Of a DNA stretch of 64,000 nt, positions 1-10,926 are shown in pieces (position 1 is the stretch's first letter; each line of letters begins with the position of its first letter). Made by a program: the position numbers and the translations under genes. The notes under the pieces are model-generated. The model saw only the letters and a program-made list of their open reading frames with translations, did not search any database and was not told where the DNA came from. Source of the stretch: Phytophthora sp. 'mugwort' (lineage: Eukaryota > Oomycota > Peronosporomycetes > Peronosporales > Peronosporaceae); contig JAUCEF010000010.1 in assembly GCA_033558025.1 (NCBI GenBank), positions 831,001 to 895,000 of the forward strand, read 5' to 3'.

Positions 1-896
1 TCGTCTTGCCTTTACGGTCCACTACAAGAGCGTCGCCGACCACGGCCGTTACTGGGGTGCGCATGCTCTATCGCGGCGGGGAAGGGTCAGATGTGCGCTT
101 CGCGGAGGTCGCTGTCCATGGTGCTTCCCCACCTGTCGCGTCCACGCTGGCCGGGTTATCAGATTGAGGCTCGCTGTCGGTCGGAGTTGTCTGGTCCTTC
201 GATACTGGCAAGGCGGCTGCCGACGCGTTTGGCGACGGCGAGCTGGGCACTGTGGTCGGCTCTGGTGCTCCGCGAGTGATCATCTTGGCCGTAGGTAAAA
301 AGGACCTCCCCCGCTTTTGTTGCGCGTCTTGCCTGTTGTTCTTCTGAGCTAAAGGTGAGGTGACGCGTGGCAAGCCGCTTTAAATCGTTGGACGCAGCGG
401 GTAATCTCAAACCCGGACTGAGCTGGTATACCGGTAAGACAAGTTTCACGTGGAAAACACATTTCCCTTTTTTCGCCATTCGCTGTTCGGGAAATACACC
501 ATATTTAGATTATCTTTAGCTGACCACTAAAAACGCAAGACAAATACGCCTATCATGAGCCCAGCACCTTCTGAAAATCACACAAGAGAATGACAGAGCT
601 TTCAGAGAGATCGGCTATCATATGCTCAAGGATGATTGATTTGAAAAACGAAGGATGTTCTGTTGACAGAGGTTTTACGGGAAGTTTTGCCGCCCCGGCC
701 GTATAGCATTTATCCTGTAAGCTGGTTAACAGCGAGTGCGTCGTCTAACGATAAATCCAAATTGCGTGGAAACGTTGCCGTTCCAGGTATCAGTGAAAGG
801 GTTTAACTTCTGAAACAATAATTTGGGAGGTACAATTTACTTATTGCATTTTTTTCACATATTGTATACAACTAAATTGAAGCTAAGAGGACACTA
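1..896. other. left edge, no confident gene
   Basis: Short overlapping open frames occur at 68-479 on the minus strand and 91-279 on the plus strand. They are rich in Ser, Pro, Thr, Arg and Ala and show no domain I recognise, so I do not call a gene. The part from about 480 to 890 is AT-rich and non-coding. It ends at the probable left terminus of the transposon that starts at 897. Confidence 0.4.
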
Positions 897-902
897 CAGC
901 AC

Positions 903-939
903 CCACCCTTATTAGTCGAGCTCGGACTAGTAAGGGTGG
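903..939. repeat. inverted repeat (hairpin) at the left transposon end
   Basis: CCACCCTTATTAGTC (about 902-916) is followed after a GAGCTC core by GGACTAGTAAGGGTGG. The pairing has about one unpaired base. The hairpin lies directly at the left terminal repeat, so the end may have been duplicated in inverted orientation. Confidence 0.6.
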
Positions 940-985
940 AAGACTGCGAGGCTTGAAAATATAACTGACTATTTGGTGCGCACAC

Positions 986-2529
986 TTATCTACGGTGTGC
1001 AACTAATTGATGTTTGTCAGCCGCATCACACTTTCGTTGCACTTCAACCTCGCAATACCCGCGCTCAAATGCAACGGGAAGTTGAGCTATCGTCTCGCGA
1101 AGTGACTTACTTAGCTGCTCTACGCTCCAAAAGCCATCATCAGCTGCATCTAGCCCGCATAGCAGCATTGATTGTTTTCGCCCAGTTGCGCCCCTTCCTA
1201 TCGACTTCCACGTTTAAGCATCGAACGTATTCAGGTGCAGTCTCTAGAAAAAAAAACTGTTTGCCCGGGTTAACCAACGCCCCAGACTTCATGACCCACT
1301 CACCTAGTCTAATCGCAGCCATATTGTGAGCCTCGCACAGGCGGCGAAAGTGTGCTTTGATTCTTGAATAGGGAATCGATTGGCTAGCTGTACTTTATCC
1401 GTCGCATTGGTCGGGGAGAAGCTGACCGTTGTTCTGAGCAATTTTGCTGCCGCAGGCACCTCATCACTGGACTGTCCGCTGCAATTGTCCATCTAAAGAA
1501 CACAATCGCCAGCAAAAGGTCCACCAGGACCCAACGTTCTAACGCCGTGCAGCCACTGCAGCATGATGTTGGTGCTTATAAATGCAGAAGGTGACGACCG
1601 AAAGCAAACGATATCAACGGCATCGGCCAAATCTTGAGTTGAATAGATGGCGTTTTATTCTTAATATCAGCGTTGGGCACAAGGCTTTCGCATCGCGCCT
1701 ACCCTCAAGCAGCACGCACATTATGATGCCTTTCCTGCCTAAAAGACAAAAATCACATTGCATGGAAAAAAAATAGTCCATCAAGAGATAAATTTACAGA
1801 TAGCAACCAATCAAATGCACCAAACTTACCCGACACCATTTTGCGATATTTCACCTCCTCAGCTCCTTGAAATCGGGTGTATTTACATCGTCCAGATCAA
1901 TCATGAAGTGGCTCTAGTTCATATTATAGATCTGATTGGGGTCAATGGTCTTGTCGTCAAATTGACGTTTCAGCTTCCCCAGGTGGACGGCCGCCGCTGT
2001 GTCAATGAGCTACTGTTTGGCCTCGCTGACCTGCTTGTTTCCTTTTAGGCAACGTGGGGCAATATTGTAGCGCTCCATGAACGCCTGCACGCGACGCTCG
2101 GTCATCTTAGGAGCGAAAGAAGCATCGCGGACTGTAAACATCTTATTGTAGATGCTGTGAGCGCTGTCCTCAATCATGACGCATGCAATGTCCATCGCCA
2201 ACCGAGCCGAAAACTTGACCCCAGCATTGCAGAGCCGCTCAAACTCAGCCAAAAGCTGCGGATACATCCACTCCCAGTGTGCCTCGAGTTTCCTACCGCG
2301 TCCGGCCAGGGTCTTGATAACGAACTGTTGCCGAGAACCGCGAACAGAGCTGCCGTACTTCAGTTGTTGTTGTTTCCGAGTTGACGCGCATCTCCTCCCG
2401 CTTTTTCCACCAATCCCTGGCCTCATTCATGGGGACCTGGCGATTGCTGGAACGAAATAGAGCAGCGAACTGGTCGAGGGCTCTGCCGATGAGACCGTCT
2501 TCACCGTTGAGCTTTGCATCGATCTCCAT
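986..2529 (-). pseudogene. degenerate DDE transposase (Tigger/pogo-like, oomycete type)
   Basis: Read on the minus strand from 2529, fragments of one protein appear in order. They are an N-terminal DNA-binding region (GRGRKLEAHWEWMYPQLL near 2310-2250), a catalytic-type block (NMN then SHFMIDLDD near 1920-1880), MDNCSG (1492-1475), NATDKVQLANRFPIQ (near 1405-1365) and a C-terminal stretch with NPGKQFF (near 1270). Frameshifts near 2330 and elsewhere, plus several stop codons, break it. I recognise this order from the many-copy oomycete transposase family. The gene is inactive and sits inside the TIR-bounded element. Confidence 0.7.
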
Positions 2530-2857
2530 TCACGCGATGATTGGACACGGCTCGGAAGCGAGACGACGCGCTAGAGTGCTCGCTTGGGCTCCCCCATCAT
2601 GTTCTAACTGTGGGGAGCTGTCGTTGTGCCTGTTTTCTGTGAGACTGCGCAGCTATCAGTCAAGTTGAGGCCGACTAATCTTGGTGTATGACTTTTTATG
2701 ACTTTTTTGTGTGCCCGACTAATAATTTGACAGTGCATACTAAGTACGGTGCATGACTATTTAGGTCGCACGATTAATAAGGTCGGGTGTATTGATCAAT
2801 CATTAATCAGTTTTATGAGGCAAGTTAGCTTTTTGTTACATGCTCGGCCTCTCAACT

Positions 2858-2902
2858 GCTATTTAGCATTTGGGTGGGGGTATTCACCCAATGCTAAATA
2901 GC
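2858..2902. repeat. near-perfect hairpin
   Basis: The left arm GCTATTTAGCATTTGGGTG and the right arm CACCCAATGCTAAATAGC are reverse complements except for one extra T. They are separated by a short GGGGTATT loop. It lies between two transposon relics and could be a terminal fragment of another inverted-repeat element. Confidence 0.7.
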
Positions 2903-2986
2903 TTACTACGGGGGAGGGCTTGAGGTTCCATTGAGCTACTGTGAAACCTGAGATTGTGCCATACCTCTGATAACGCCCCCCCATAT

Positions 2987-3401
2987 TGCGATAGTGCCCC
3001 ACTCTCTTTTAGTACCCCACCTCTGATTTCTATTCTCAGAATTGTCAGATCAGAGAAATTAACTGCATTGACGTGTTGTTAGATGGTGACGTCGGTCGAG
3101 CTCAGGGGGCAGCTTTCCACATTTCATTGTCAATCTCGGGTCGTGCCAATGAAGCTCAAGTTCACGGTGGATCAGAAGCTGTCTGTAAGTCAAAACTGGA
3201 GGCTTCGGGCGTCCGGTTGCCAAGAAGCATAAGCTCGACAGAAAGACATCGAGCATGTGCAGCAGTTGATCAAAGAATACAACATTTAGTACACAATCGC
3301 AACTATGATGCAATACCCCCATCCCTTTAATAGTGCCCCACCTGTAATACCAGTTAAAAATAATAGGTAGTACCCCGTGTAAGGCGTGGGGCACTACCGC
3401 A
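2987..3401 (+). mobile_element. short non-autonomous element with transposase N-terminal relic
   Basis: TGCGATAGTGCCCCAC (2987-3002) is matched by the reverse complement of 3386-3401 (TGCGGTAGTGCCCCAC), 15 of 16 positions. Related AGTGCCCCAC/AGTACCCCAC copies lie just inside both ends. From 3149 on the plus strand a reading frame opens with MKLKFTVDQKLSV, which resembles the first helix of the transposase helix-turn-helix in many-copy oomycete elements. It is soon closed by stops. This fits an internally deleted DNA transposon. The exact termini and target duplication are not resolved. Confidence 0.5.
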
Positions 3402-3879
3402 GTGCATTACAGACTTCCTTGTCATAAGGACCCACCCAAATGCATCTGGGTGTAGGTTTCAAGACGAGTGTGCCAAACGCAAATGCTTCGTACTTACACA
3501 ATCGTACCTAAAAAAGATGTATTACACCGCTATCAGCCATTGCTACACGTCAATCCAAAAACAAGACTCGTTGACTAGTATCTGGACTCACTTGTCCTCG
3601 TGTCTGATTGCTGTGCATTGCTTGTGAGACAAACTACGTGCTATCAATAACTATATATGCAGGTGGAGTATATAATCAAACAATTTTCAACAAACGAAGT
3701 ATATTGGCGATGCTTCTTCGCTATCTCCCGAGCTTTCGCTTGTTTCTCCTGTCGTTGGGGTATCATCCGCAGAACAGACGCGGGAACGACGGCTTGTTCG
3801 TTCTACAAGTAATAGTGCCGCAATCGATTCCTGCACAGAATTAATTTTGGACACTGTCCCGGATTCAACATGCTCAGGT
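3402..3879. other. gap without recognisable gene
   Basis: AT-rich sequence with scattered short frames of no recognisable content. It may be flanking DNA of the neighbouring transposase relics. Confidence 0.35.
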
Positions 3880-5233
3880 GGCCGCGTGTCATTTACCAAG
3901 CCGACTTGTCTAAAGTCCCAATTATCGTCGCAGCCGTGAGATTTTTCCCAGCATTCGTGATCCAGTTGGTTATGTCGGCCCTCGACGGAGCATCAAGGTC
4001 AAACGCCGCTCCATCCCTCTTTTGCGGTCGTCATCGTCGACTTTGTTGCGTTGGAGTCTCGTTGGACGTATCCGACCCCGATCCGTTGCGTTCTCAGTAG
4101 CAACTGTGTTGCGATCTGCGCGTTACATGTTCCACAAGAAAGCCACTGCCATTGCTCGCACGCAAGGTTGGCGCAGGAAAGCCAGACGCGGCGACAACCA
4201 CTTGCGATGCAACGCGCTCCTTTACTTGTTCTAAATCTCTGGCAAGTTATAGCTGGCTGGCAATTGCTGCCTAACAATGGGCTTCTACCTGCGCTGCTGC
4301 TGCTTTACGTCTCAATTTTTCGCGTTGATGCTCGGATATTTGCTGGCGCATTTGATCAACCCAGGAACGGTGAAGCTGATCCTTCAATGGCCGGTTCTAA
4401 GCAATATCAGCAGGTTGACATACATAAGTATACCTAGGAGGTCGGTCCAATGACCAGAAAAATCATCTTAAAGAAGCAAAATGGGATCATCACAGTTCTC
4501 CCGGTCAGCAAAATGGTACTTTAGAAATTCAACTGAGAGCGCTGAGTCCCACCAACATTTTCCGTTGCCAAAAATACGACAGCCTGTAGATTTTGGCATC
4601 GGGCCAATGAATTTCCACAATGTCCGACCAAAGCCATGCCGGAACTTTGTGTTGGCGGATTGCTCGTCGAGTTTTGTGGATGGCCGCGACTTGAACACCA
4701 GAAATGGCGGTCGCTTATACTCATCGGCGTCTGCCAGCAACATTGCTTTAGACCGCTCCTTATCCTTCCCCGCACATTTAATTCAAATTGTTCGAGCGTT
4801 GCGATGGTCGATCGTATTCCGAGGCAAGTACTCAAACATACAACAACAATAGTTAATCAATCATGTAACAAATACTGCAAAACTAAACACTGCACACAAT
4901 AATTACCTGTTTGATCCGCATTGTACATCTCTGTAATGCCTTGCTCAACCATCGTCTGTCGAACTTTCGCGGTGTTCGCTGATGCGACTAGAGCGGTATC
5001 AGCTGGAGTAGTTTGGCGTTGCGTAGTTGGAGCCCGGATCGAGAGTTTGTGGCGACGGAAATAGCGCCGAGCCCAATATGCAGAAGCTCGAAGCGAGCTT
5101 GGTAGCTCCTCCGCTTCGACAATACAGTGCATTGGAAACGCTTGCGAGATTTCTGCATGCCGCATTTCCCCTGTAAGCACATTCTCTCAATCTGAGAGCG
5201 CTCTCGACCTACTAGTTTTCTAAACTTCGTCAT
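3880..5233 (-). pseudogene. pogo-type DDE transposase pseudogene with probable intron
   Basis: The minus strand first encodes a helix-turn-helix/CENP-B-like region and the catalytic motif MYNADQTG (about 4935-4912). A GT donor follows directly, and the frame resumes at EYLPR (about 4829) after a probable intron of roughly 80 nt. Next come KDKERSKAMLLADADEYK, the block GFGRTLWK, and DDFSGHWT (about 4466-4445), a second catalytic aspartate region. At two places where a tryptophan is expected (before IKCAGKDKER and before DDFSGHWT) the codon is a stop, TGA and TAA. Downstream to about 3880 only patches of the C-terminal region can be read. The copy is dead. Confidence 0.65.
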
Positions 5234-6146
5234 TGTCAGTGGGCATGCAATATTACCGAAAACTACCTCAACCGTCCTATCAAGACTACCAGAATCTTTA
5301 ATAGGTTAATTGTCGTCAACGTATCTGTGTAGGAGTACGCTTTTCGAGATACAACTTCCCGCTTTCGCCTTCCGCATCCTATACTGGGGCGCGCCATTGT
5401 GCTGAAACGAGGTTAATTCAGAAATGAATGTTCCCCACTCGCTGGGTTTCGTACTCTTATAACACTGTTACTGTAAATCTTGCCTTTTTGAGAAGAGAGT
5501 GGATGCTACACTCAACTAATAAAAGAAGGGTGAAAGTCACATAAAACGAACATCGGAGGAGAGCGGTTGCGAGCGCGCGGGGTGCCCGCGAAGCAGGGCC
5601 GCGCGGTATTTGCGAAGGCGGGCCCAGCGCCGAGCTTTCCAGCGAGCCGGGCACTGTAGCGGGCCGAACTTAGAATCTTTTCCTCGCAGAGCCCAGTGAC
5701 TGCCTTTGCAAAGCAAAGCCTAAGACCGCGATGCCGTCGGTCCTCGGAATAGCTAGGGTAAAGCGTGATCTGAGACACTCAATACAAAAAGTAAGTTTAA
5801 ACGAAAAATGTGACGAGGCACCTGCACCCACCTGCCCCTCCCCCATCTACGCCCAATTGAGCCCATCCGGATCCCAGACGGCTCCCAAATGAGCTACAAC
5901 TCAGAAAGCCAGTTTGAAGCCAGTTCGAGATTTTATACGTATAGTCGGATATCAAATACGTTCTGAGTGGACTGAATGACCTGATCGTTCAAGACGTTGG
6001 TGTTTAAGAGTGCAAGAGTGTCATTGCTTCGTCCGTCCTCTAAGTATAAATGCCTTCACATCGCTAGCATTGGTAATTTGCTTGCTGGGTTGTGGCTAAG
6101 AACGCACTAATCATGATCATCTTGGTGTTTATTTGTGTTTAGAAAG
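5234..6146. other. gap without recognisable gene
   Basis: Contains a GC-rich stretch at about 5540-5720 with short overlapping frames on the minus strand. No domain, RNA gene or repeat boundary is evident. Confidence 0.35.
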
Positions 6147-6512
6147 CTAACTCAATCTTGCGTGCACATACAAAGGTAGCGGCATCGCAAGCACTGTAAT
6201 GTTTTTTCTTGTCCACATACCCAAGTTGCTCGGCACCACAAAATAACTCGAAGGCCAGCAAGATATACGCGCCCAGTTGCAGTTATCCTCTTGCACTCTT
6301 ACGCCAGACGCGTAGATCTGCACGCGCGGGCTTGGTCGTACATCTGGTGATAGCAGAGCTAACAGCTTACGTGCCACAGCGCGAACGCTGACCAGGTAGG
6401 AGGACGGGCTTGAATCGTAGACGAACACGTTTCCTTTGGCGAGGTCCATCACCACAGAGTACCAATGATTCCCGTTGCAGTTCACGGGAATGAACAGCAT
6501 CTCCTTTGACAT
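6147..6512 (-). pseudogene. Ulp1-like (C48) cysteine protease fragment, frameshifted
   Basis: The fragment starts MSKEMLFIPVNCNGNHWYS and carries the expected order of a Ulp1 catalytic core: His in NHWYS, Asp in VYDSSPSSY, then Cys in DNCN. Just after the Cys the frame slips. The sequence LLAFELFCGAEQLGY continues in another frame, and one missing base (AACCTG to AACTG) restores it. Ulp1-like proteases of this kind are commonly carried by MULE transposons, and a MULE transposase lies 1.4 kb upstream on the same strand. I therefore read it as transposon cargo rather than a host SUMO protease. Confidence 0.7.
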
Positions 6513-7918
6513 CCCGACATTGCTAACTGTATATCGCTCTGGTTTGTTGTGATATGTCCATCCACAACAACCCCCAGAGTTGAGGCTGATATTACGCTGT
6601 AGGGATCACTGCCATACTTCTTTTGTCAACACCATAAGCATTATCTCGTCGGTAAGGCACTCTCTCGCAGTGAGATCTAGCACTTGAGCCTGTACACACC
6701 ATATTATAGCTTGTTAAAATATCAAGTATGAAGAAATTAAAGTTGACCGTACCTAGTTGGACAACAGTGGGATATTTTTCAGTAGAGCAGGCAGCTATCG
6801 GTTACCTTCAACAAGAAAACTGGTGTTTGTGATAAGCGAGAAGTGCAGTTGTTCCGTCCAGTCCAACGCTCGCTCAACCTTTTTCTAAACTTTGAATGCT
6901 GTGTGCCATTTTTTCATGATCGCCACGGTGGAGTTGGCGAAGATTCCGACACCAACAACTTCAAGTGCAATGTCTAATTCACGGACGCCACGATGCTTTC
7001 TTTAATATGCGGTCACCTTCGCCATACATTTCGTTATCAGGTCCATGGGGAATATTCTGACGATAGCTTCTGGCCTGAGCAGAGGTTTTGCTGCTGGCAG
7101 TTTCGAGATCTCGTGAGCAATAGGGGGCTTTGGCTTGTTTATGAACGCGAACAGCTTGAACTAGGCCAGCTTCTCGCGTGACAACTTAAACGTCGGGTTT
7201 TGTCCAGCAATTCGAATGAAGGTAGAGATTATTCTGGTATTCTGGTGCTTCCCCAGATCTTCTTGAATCATCGTGATGACTCTGTTTCGCTTTGCCTTCA
7301 CAGCTATCGGTTTTTTGGTCGCCTTTTCGATTTCGGTGCTTTCAATTTCAAAGTCGTCGCTGTCGTTGGCGAGGTCAATTGATCGTTTGTATTCGTTGCG
7401 CTCCGTAGCAGGGCATGTCAATGCCATTTCAGTGTGCAATCGCCCTAACCCTCCGTGACCAACTAGGTATTCTCGCCCAACTGTACCACCCGCAGGGTTC
7501 CGCTGCCCAACTGGGCTGACTCAGCATCCAACTGATTTCCCACTTGGGTTTCAGATCCCAAGTGGGTTTCGCGCATAACTGGGTGGTTTGTTCCGAGCTT
7601 GAAGACGAACGAACTTCGCATGTAGTATCAGGTACCTGCGAAGGAGCGTCGATTGCATTCAGCACATTTTCCAATTCGACGCTGCATGCACTCTCCACAC
7701 ATCCATGTCTTCAACTTCCTCGGGGCCATTTGTGTGGATGTTCGTGGAATCGCATCGTATCCACCATGCTTGAACAAAGTGGCTACAGCGCGGAGAGTTT
7801 TCGTGGCCCAGACTACTCAAGTACTCACTGATAGTCGAATGCCACTAGATTGGTCTCTCGAAACTTCCGTTGAAATCCCACGTCGTTCCGACTGACGGTT
7901 CGAATCCGTCTCTAGCTA
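6513..7918 (-). other. decayed linker between MULE transposase and Ulp1-like fragment
   Basis: Open frames are short. Between about 7440 and 7600 the minus strand encodes repeated LG or QLG peptides (THLGSE, SAQLGSG, VVQLGEN), coded by AGTTGGG-type heptamers. A charged stretch (ESTEIEKATKKP, 7161-7439) resembles a disordered linker. At 7894-7910 there is a perfect tRNA-type T-arm, discussed among the rejected items. Confidence 0.4.
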
Positions 7919-9634
7919 TTAAAGGATAGAGTATTTGAACAATGAATACATCTTGTCATATTTGTTTTTAGTAAAGGGGCGGGATAACCCTCGAGACAGC
8001 AAATGAATCTCATTGACGGTACGCAGAGATGCCAACAACCACCTCGGATTTATCAGTTGGGTGGGGATAATGTTATCACAATTGAGGGCCTTCCTAAGAA
8101 AAAATACATGTCGGCAGGGTAAGAGCCGTAAGTTCATGAAAACACATGAGCATGACCAGTCACGTTTAGTGACCGAGTATTCACGCCGCGGCTCGTCAAG
8201 TGCATCTTCCTCATCAGAATCGTGTTGTATCAACATCACATCGGGAACCGGCTCGTAATACTTGTACTCGGCCATAGTAGTCGCGAAGACGTATTGCTCG
8301 TAAACGAGCTCACACGCATGCTCACTGACCAAATTCGAAAGAAACTGCATTTCTCGATCATACTTGGGGTTGTGGGCGACGCTTAGTTTGTACAAGCAAT
8401 CCACAAACTTCCTCTCCATTTGATCTTGGTAGCACATTATTGATGCAACACACTCGTCTACTCCTATAAACAAACTCACAAGATCTTTTAGTTGCTTCCG
8501 GGAGGCCTCAATTCTGTTGTTCGTGTTGTTACCTATAGTTACAGCATTTTCTCGTTCGAAAGCACACCACATAGTTCGGCAAGAGTCCCAGTTCTTCGCG
8601 AAATAGATCTCAATTGGTGTATGCTTCGGTTATTCACAGTCGGCTACTCCATCACTTCCACCCAGTTCTGCACCAGCTGAACCCAACTCTTCATCGTCCG
8701 GCCCCAACTCGTTACTAGCAGCACCCAACTCCTCGACGTCTTCACCCAACTCACCGCTGCTAAAGCCACATCCACGTAATTTACAGGCAACCGTTTGACG
8801 AGACGGAACACCTCGATCGATATTCATGATGTGGCGCATGTAAATGCGATATTTCATGAACTCTAGTTCATTTCTGGCATATACCAGTAAGTTCACCAAT
8901 CCTTGCAGCTGTTGCTTCTGCCACGACGAAAACCCATAACCCGCGCTTGCTATCTCATCGCGCAGATATTTAATGACACGGAATTGCCAAAGGAGCAAGG
9001 CGCATCTGGAAAAGCTATCTTAAAAACGGAGATCTCTGTGAAGTCTTTGTCAATCAGTATACACTGGATCCGACGCCATCCCGGGTTGCTCCTCTTGAAC
9101 TCTTCTAAGGTCGTCAGCAATGTACTGCGACGCTCCTTCTGCACAACTTCATGCTGGATAAACTGTCCCTTTCCAAAGATATCGTGAGTCATAATCGAGA
9201 AAAATTTGTACTTTAAAACATTGGTTCCGTGAGTGGCATCAATCATCAAGACTTCGGGAAATCGTCCAAACATTTGATGCATATGCTTCGTCTGCATCGT
9301 TGTACACGTAGCGGTTGTCTACAAGAGGCTCAGAGTCAGTCCTTAGTTTACTCCTATAAAATACAGGACTCACTACCTTATCCCGCACATAATCCACGAG
9401 GATGCGACCGATATTTTCTGGCTCATCAGAAAAATCAGTCATCCACTGCTTCATCCTCTTCGCACTGGTGTTAGCCGTGTCTTCTTGCTTCTGCAGCGTT
9501 TGGACTAGATTATGCACGTCTTGGGTGGATAGATTGCATGTGGGCGTGTCGTGGATGTATTTCAAAATACTCTTCTTTGTTGCCCCAGCTCTCCGAAGCT
9601 CATTCACTGTGTTCGTCGCATCAGCCTTGGGCAC
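7919..9634 (-). pseudogene. MULE transposase with SWIM zinc finger, degenerate
   Basis: The minus strand reads in order: an N-terminal region (MPKADATNTVNELRRAG, from 9634); the first catalytic motif MIDATHGTN (about 9240); ILIDKDFTEI (about 9055); FRVIKYLRDEIASAGYGF (about 8980); a repeat tract rich in ELG (about 8755-8660); then KNWDSCRTMWCAFE and the region NNTNNRIEASRKQLKDL. A C-terminal SWIM finger follows with CxC and CRH spacing (WSCSCVF, then LLPCRHVFF, about 8135-8080). Frameshifts near 9240 and 8990 and stop codons around 8635 break the gene. I recognise the order from the oomycete MULE family. It probably formed one element with the Ulp1-like fragment downstream. Confidence 0.8.
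8660..8755 (-). repeat. ELG peptide repeat tract in the MULE transposase
   Basis: Minus-strand codons give ELG five to six times at uneven spacing (SGELGED, EELGAAS, NELGPDD, EELGSAG, AELGGSD). At DNA level the plus strand shows repeated CCCAACTC heptamers and octamers. The tract lies where the family has a variable loop before the conserved KNWDSCR block. Confidence 0.75.
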
Positions 9635-9660
9635 ATTCGGTTGCGCGGATATTGGTTGAA

Positions 9661-10792
9661 CGTGTGCTTGTTCAAGGAATGATTGTGCACCGACCGAGCC
9701 GTGATAATCTTCAAAGCATACGTACGAACCGATGCATCCTTCACTTGGACACAGGCGTTGATCTACAGTAACGGCAGATACCCAATTAGCACAACCACAC
9801 CAAAACTAATAAAAGGAAACACAACTGAGTCCCAACTCATGCCGAACTACACCCAACAGAAAAACAAAACATACCTGGGCTCTATACCCCATAGCTCTAG
9901 ACTGTATCCGCTTCCTGTTTCCCTTACCACGCGCCTTGTACCTCCTCGAGTGTGTGCAAGCAAAGGTCTTCCCGTAGTTCCCCCACCCCAATGGAAGTAA
10001 AGGCTTCGTGGAAGAAGTCGAACGTATCTGTCCGCCACGGTATTGTTTGTTCGGACACGAAAACTCTGTTGATATATAACACCGGTCAAGCACGGTCAGT
10101 ATCATATGAACGGCTGCAAATTTACGACATCAGCATACCTGGTAAGTAGTCTGCATATACTCCTCCAGATAGGGCTCTAAGTTTTCCCAAGACGCAAACT
10201 CCCTCCGATTAAGCGGGGCGGCGTGCACTTAGACTTCTTGATTTTCCTCAACTTTGCTTTGCTACGCCGAGGATGTGTCAATCCTTCCGAGCGGCGCTTC
10301 GACTGCGACGTGTTGGTACTCCAACTGCTCGACGTCTCGTCGGAATTTAGTCCATCCATTCCTTTCATTCCATTCAGCCGGTCGCGAATAAGCGGCTGTG
10401 TCTTCGCCTGCAGCACTCCTTGCCTCACGAGGTGTTTAACGCTAAAGATCGGGCGCCATATTTCCCCCTCCCTGCGCTGGTTTCTACAAATGATTGGTGG
10501 AGGCCGGGTATACAGGGGATGTATACATCATCCGCCAGACGGATATTTGTAGAGCCAGCGGGCGGGGTAGGTTAAAAACTGATCCAGTTTTCACCTAGCC
10601 CAGTTGGGCGCAGCACTCACTCTACCGAGTTGCACCTTCCAAATTGCCGCAATTTAATTGGCCATTTTACGATTGCCCTTTTGACAAATGGAGCCCTTAT
10701 GACAAGGAAATGTCGATATATCTTTTTTTATTGTTGCTTTTGCTTTCATTTATGTCAATATTCCCATTTCTAGTTACTATGATGTTTTTCTG
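9661..10792. other. gap, possible MULE 5' flank
   Basis: The minus-strand frame 10428-10177 is Lys- and Ser-rich (SKAKLRKIKKSKCT) and could be a nuclear-localised N-terminal fragment of the MULE, but it has no recognisable domain. CCCAACT-type heptamers recur at about 9836 and 10590. No terminal repeat could be fixed. Confidence 0.3.
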
Positions 10793-10853
10793 TATATGAC
10801 CATGCTGAGAATAGAGGTCTAGCCTAGACCTCTATTCTCAACAAGGTCATATA
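10793..10853. repeat. 61-bp palindromic sequence
   Basis: Inner arms at 10806-10822 and 10824-10840 (TGAGAATAGAGGTCTAG and its exact complement) flank a single C. Outer arms TATATGACC (10793-10801) and GGTCATATA (10845-10853) are also exact complements, with four-base mismatched bulges between. This is just downstream of the 3' end of the first SWEET gene (minus strand). It could be a MITE core, a terminator-like structure or a recent inverted duplication. Confidence 0.85.
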
Positions 10854-10926
10854 AAATAGTTGCTCATGACGCTGGTATATGTAGTTATATATATACCTAG
10901 ACCGTCTAGGACAATATACTATCGAG

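Larger units (their letters stand above)
897..2789 (-). mobile_element. Tigger/pogo-like DNA transposon with terminal inverted repeats
   Basis: The left end (900-918, CACCCACCCTTATTAGTCG) and the reverse complement of the right end (CACCCGACCTTATTAATCG) match at 16 of 19 positions. TA dinucleotides lie at 895-896 and 2790-2791, as expected of pogo/Tc1-type insertions, although a two-base duplication is weak evidence and the left end carries three extra bases (CAG). A decayed DDE transposase fills the interior on the minus strand. The assignment is inference from the TIRs, the TA flanks and the transposase together. Confidence 0.6.

Noticed and set aside
7843..7918. Possible tRNA gene on the plus strand with a perfect T-arm (GACGG/CCGTC around TTCGAAT).
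   Set aside because: Only five acceptor pairs form and no D-arm or normal anticodon arm can be folded. It is at most a tRNA relic or SINE fragment.
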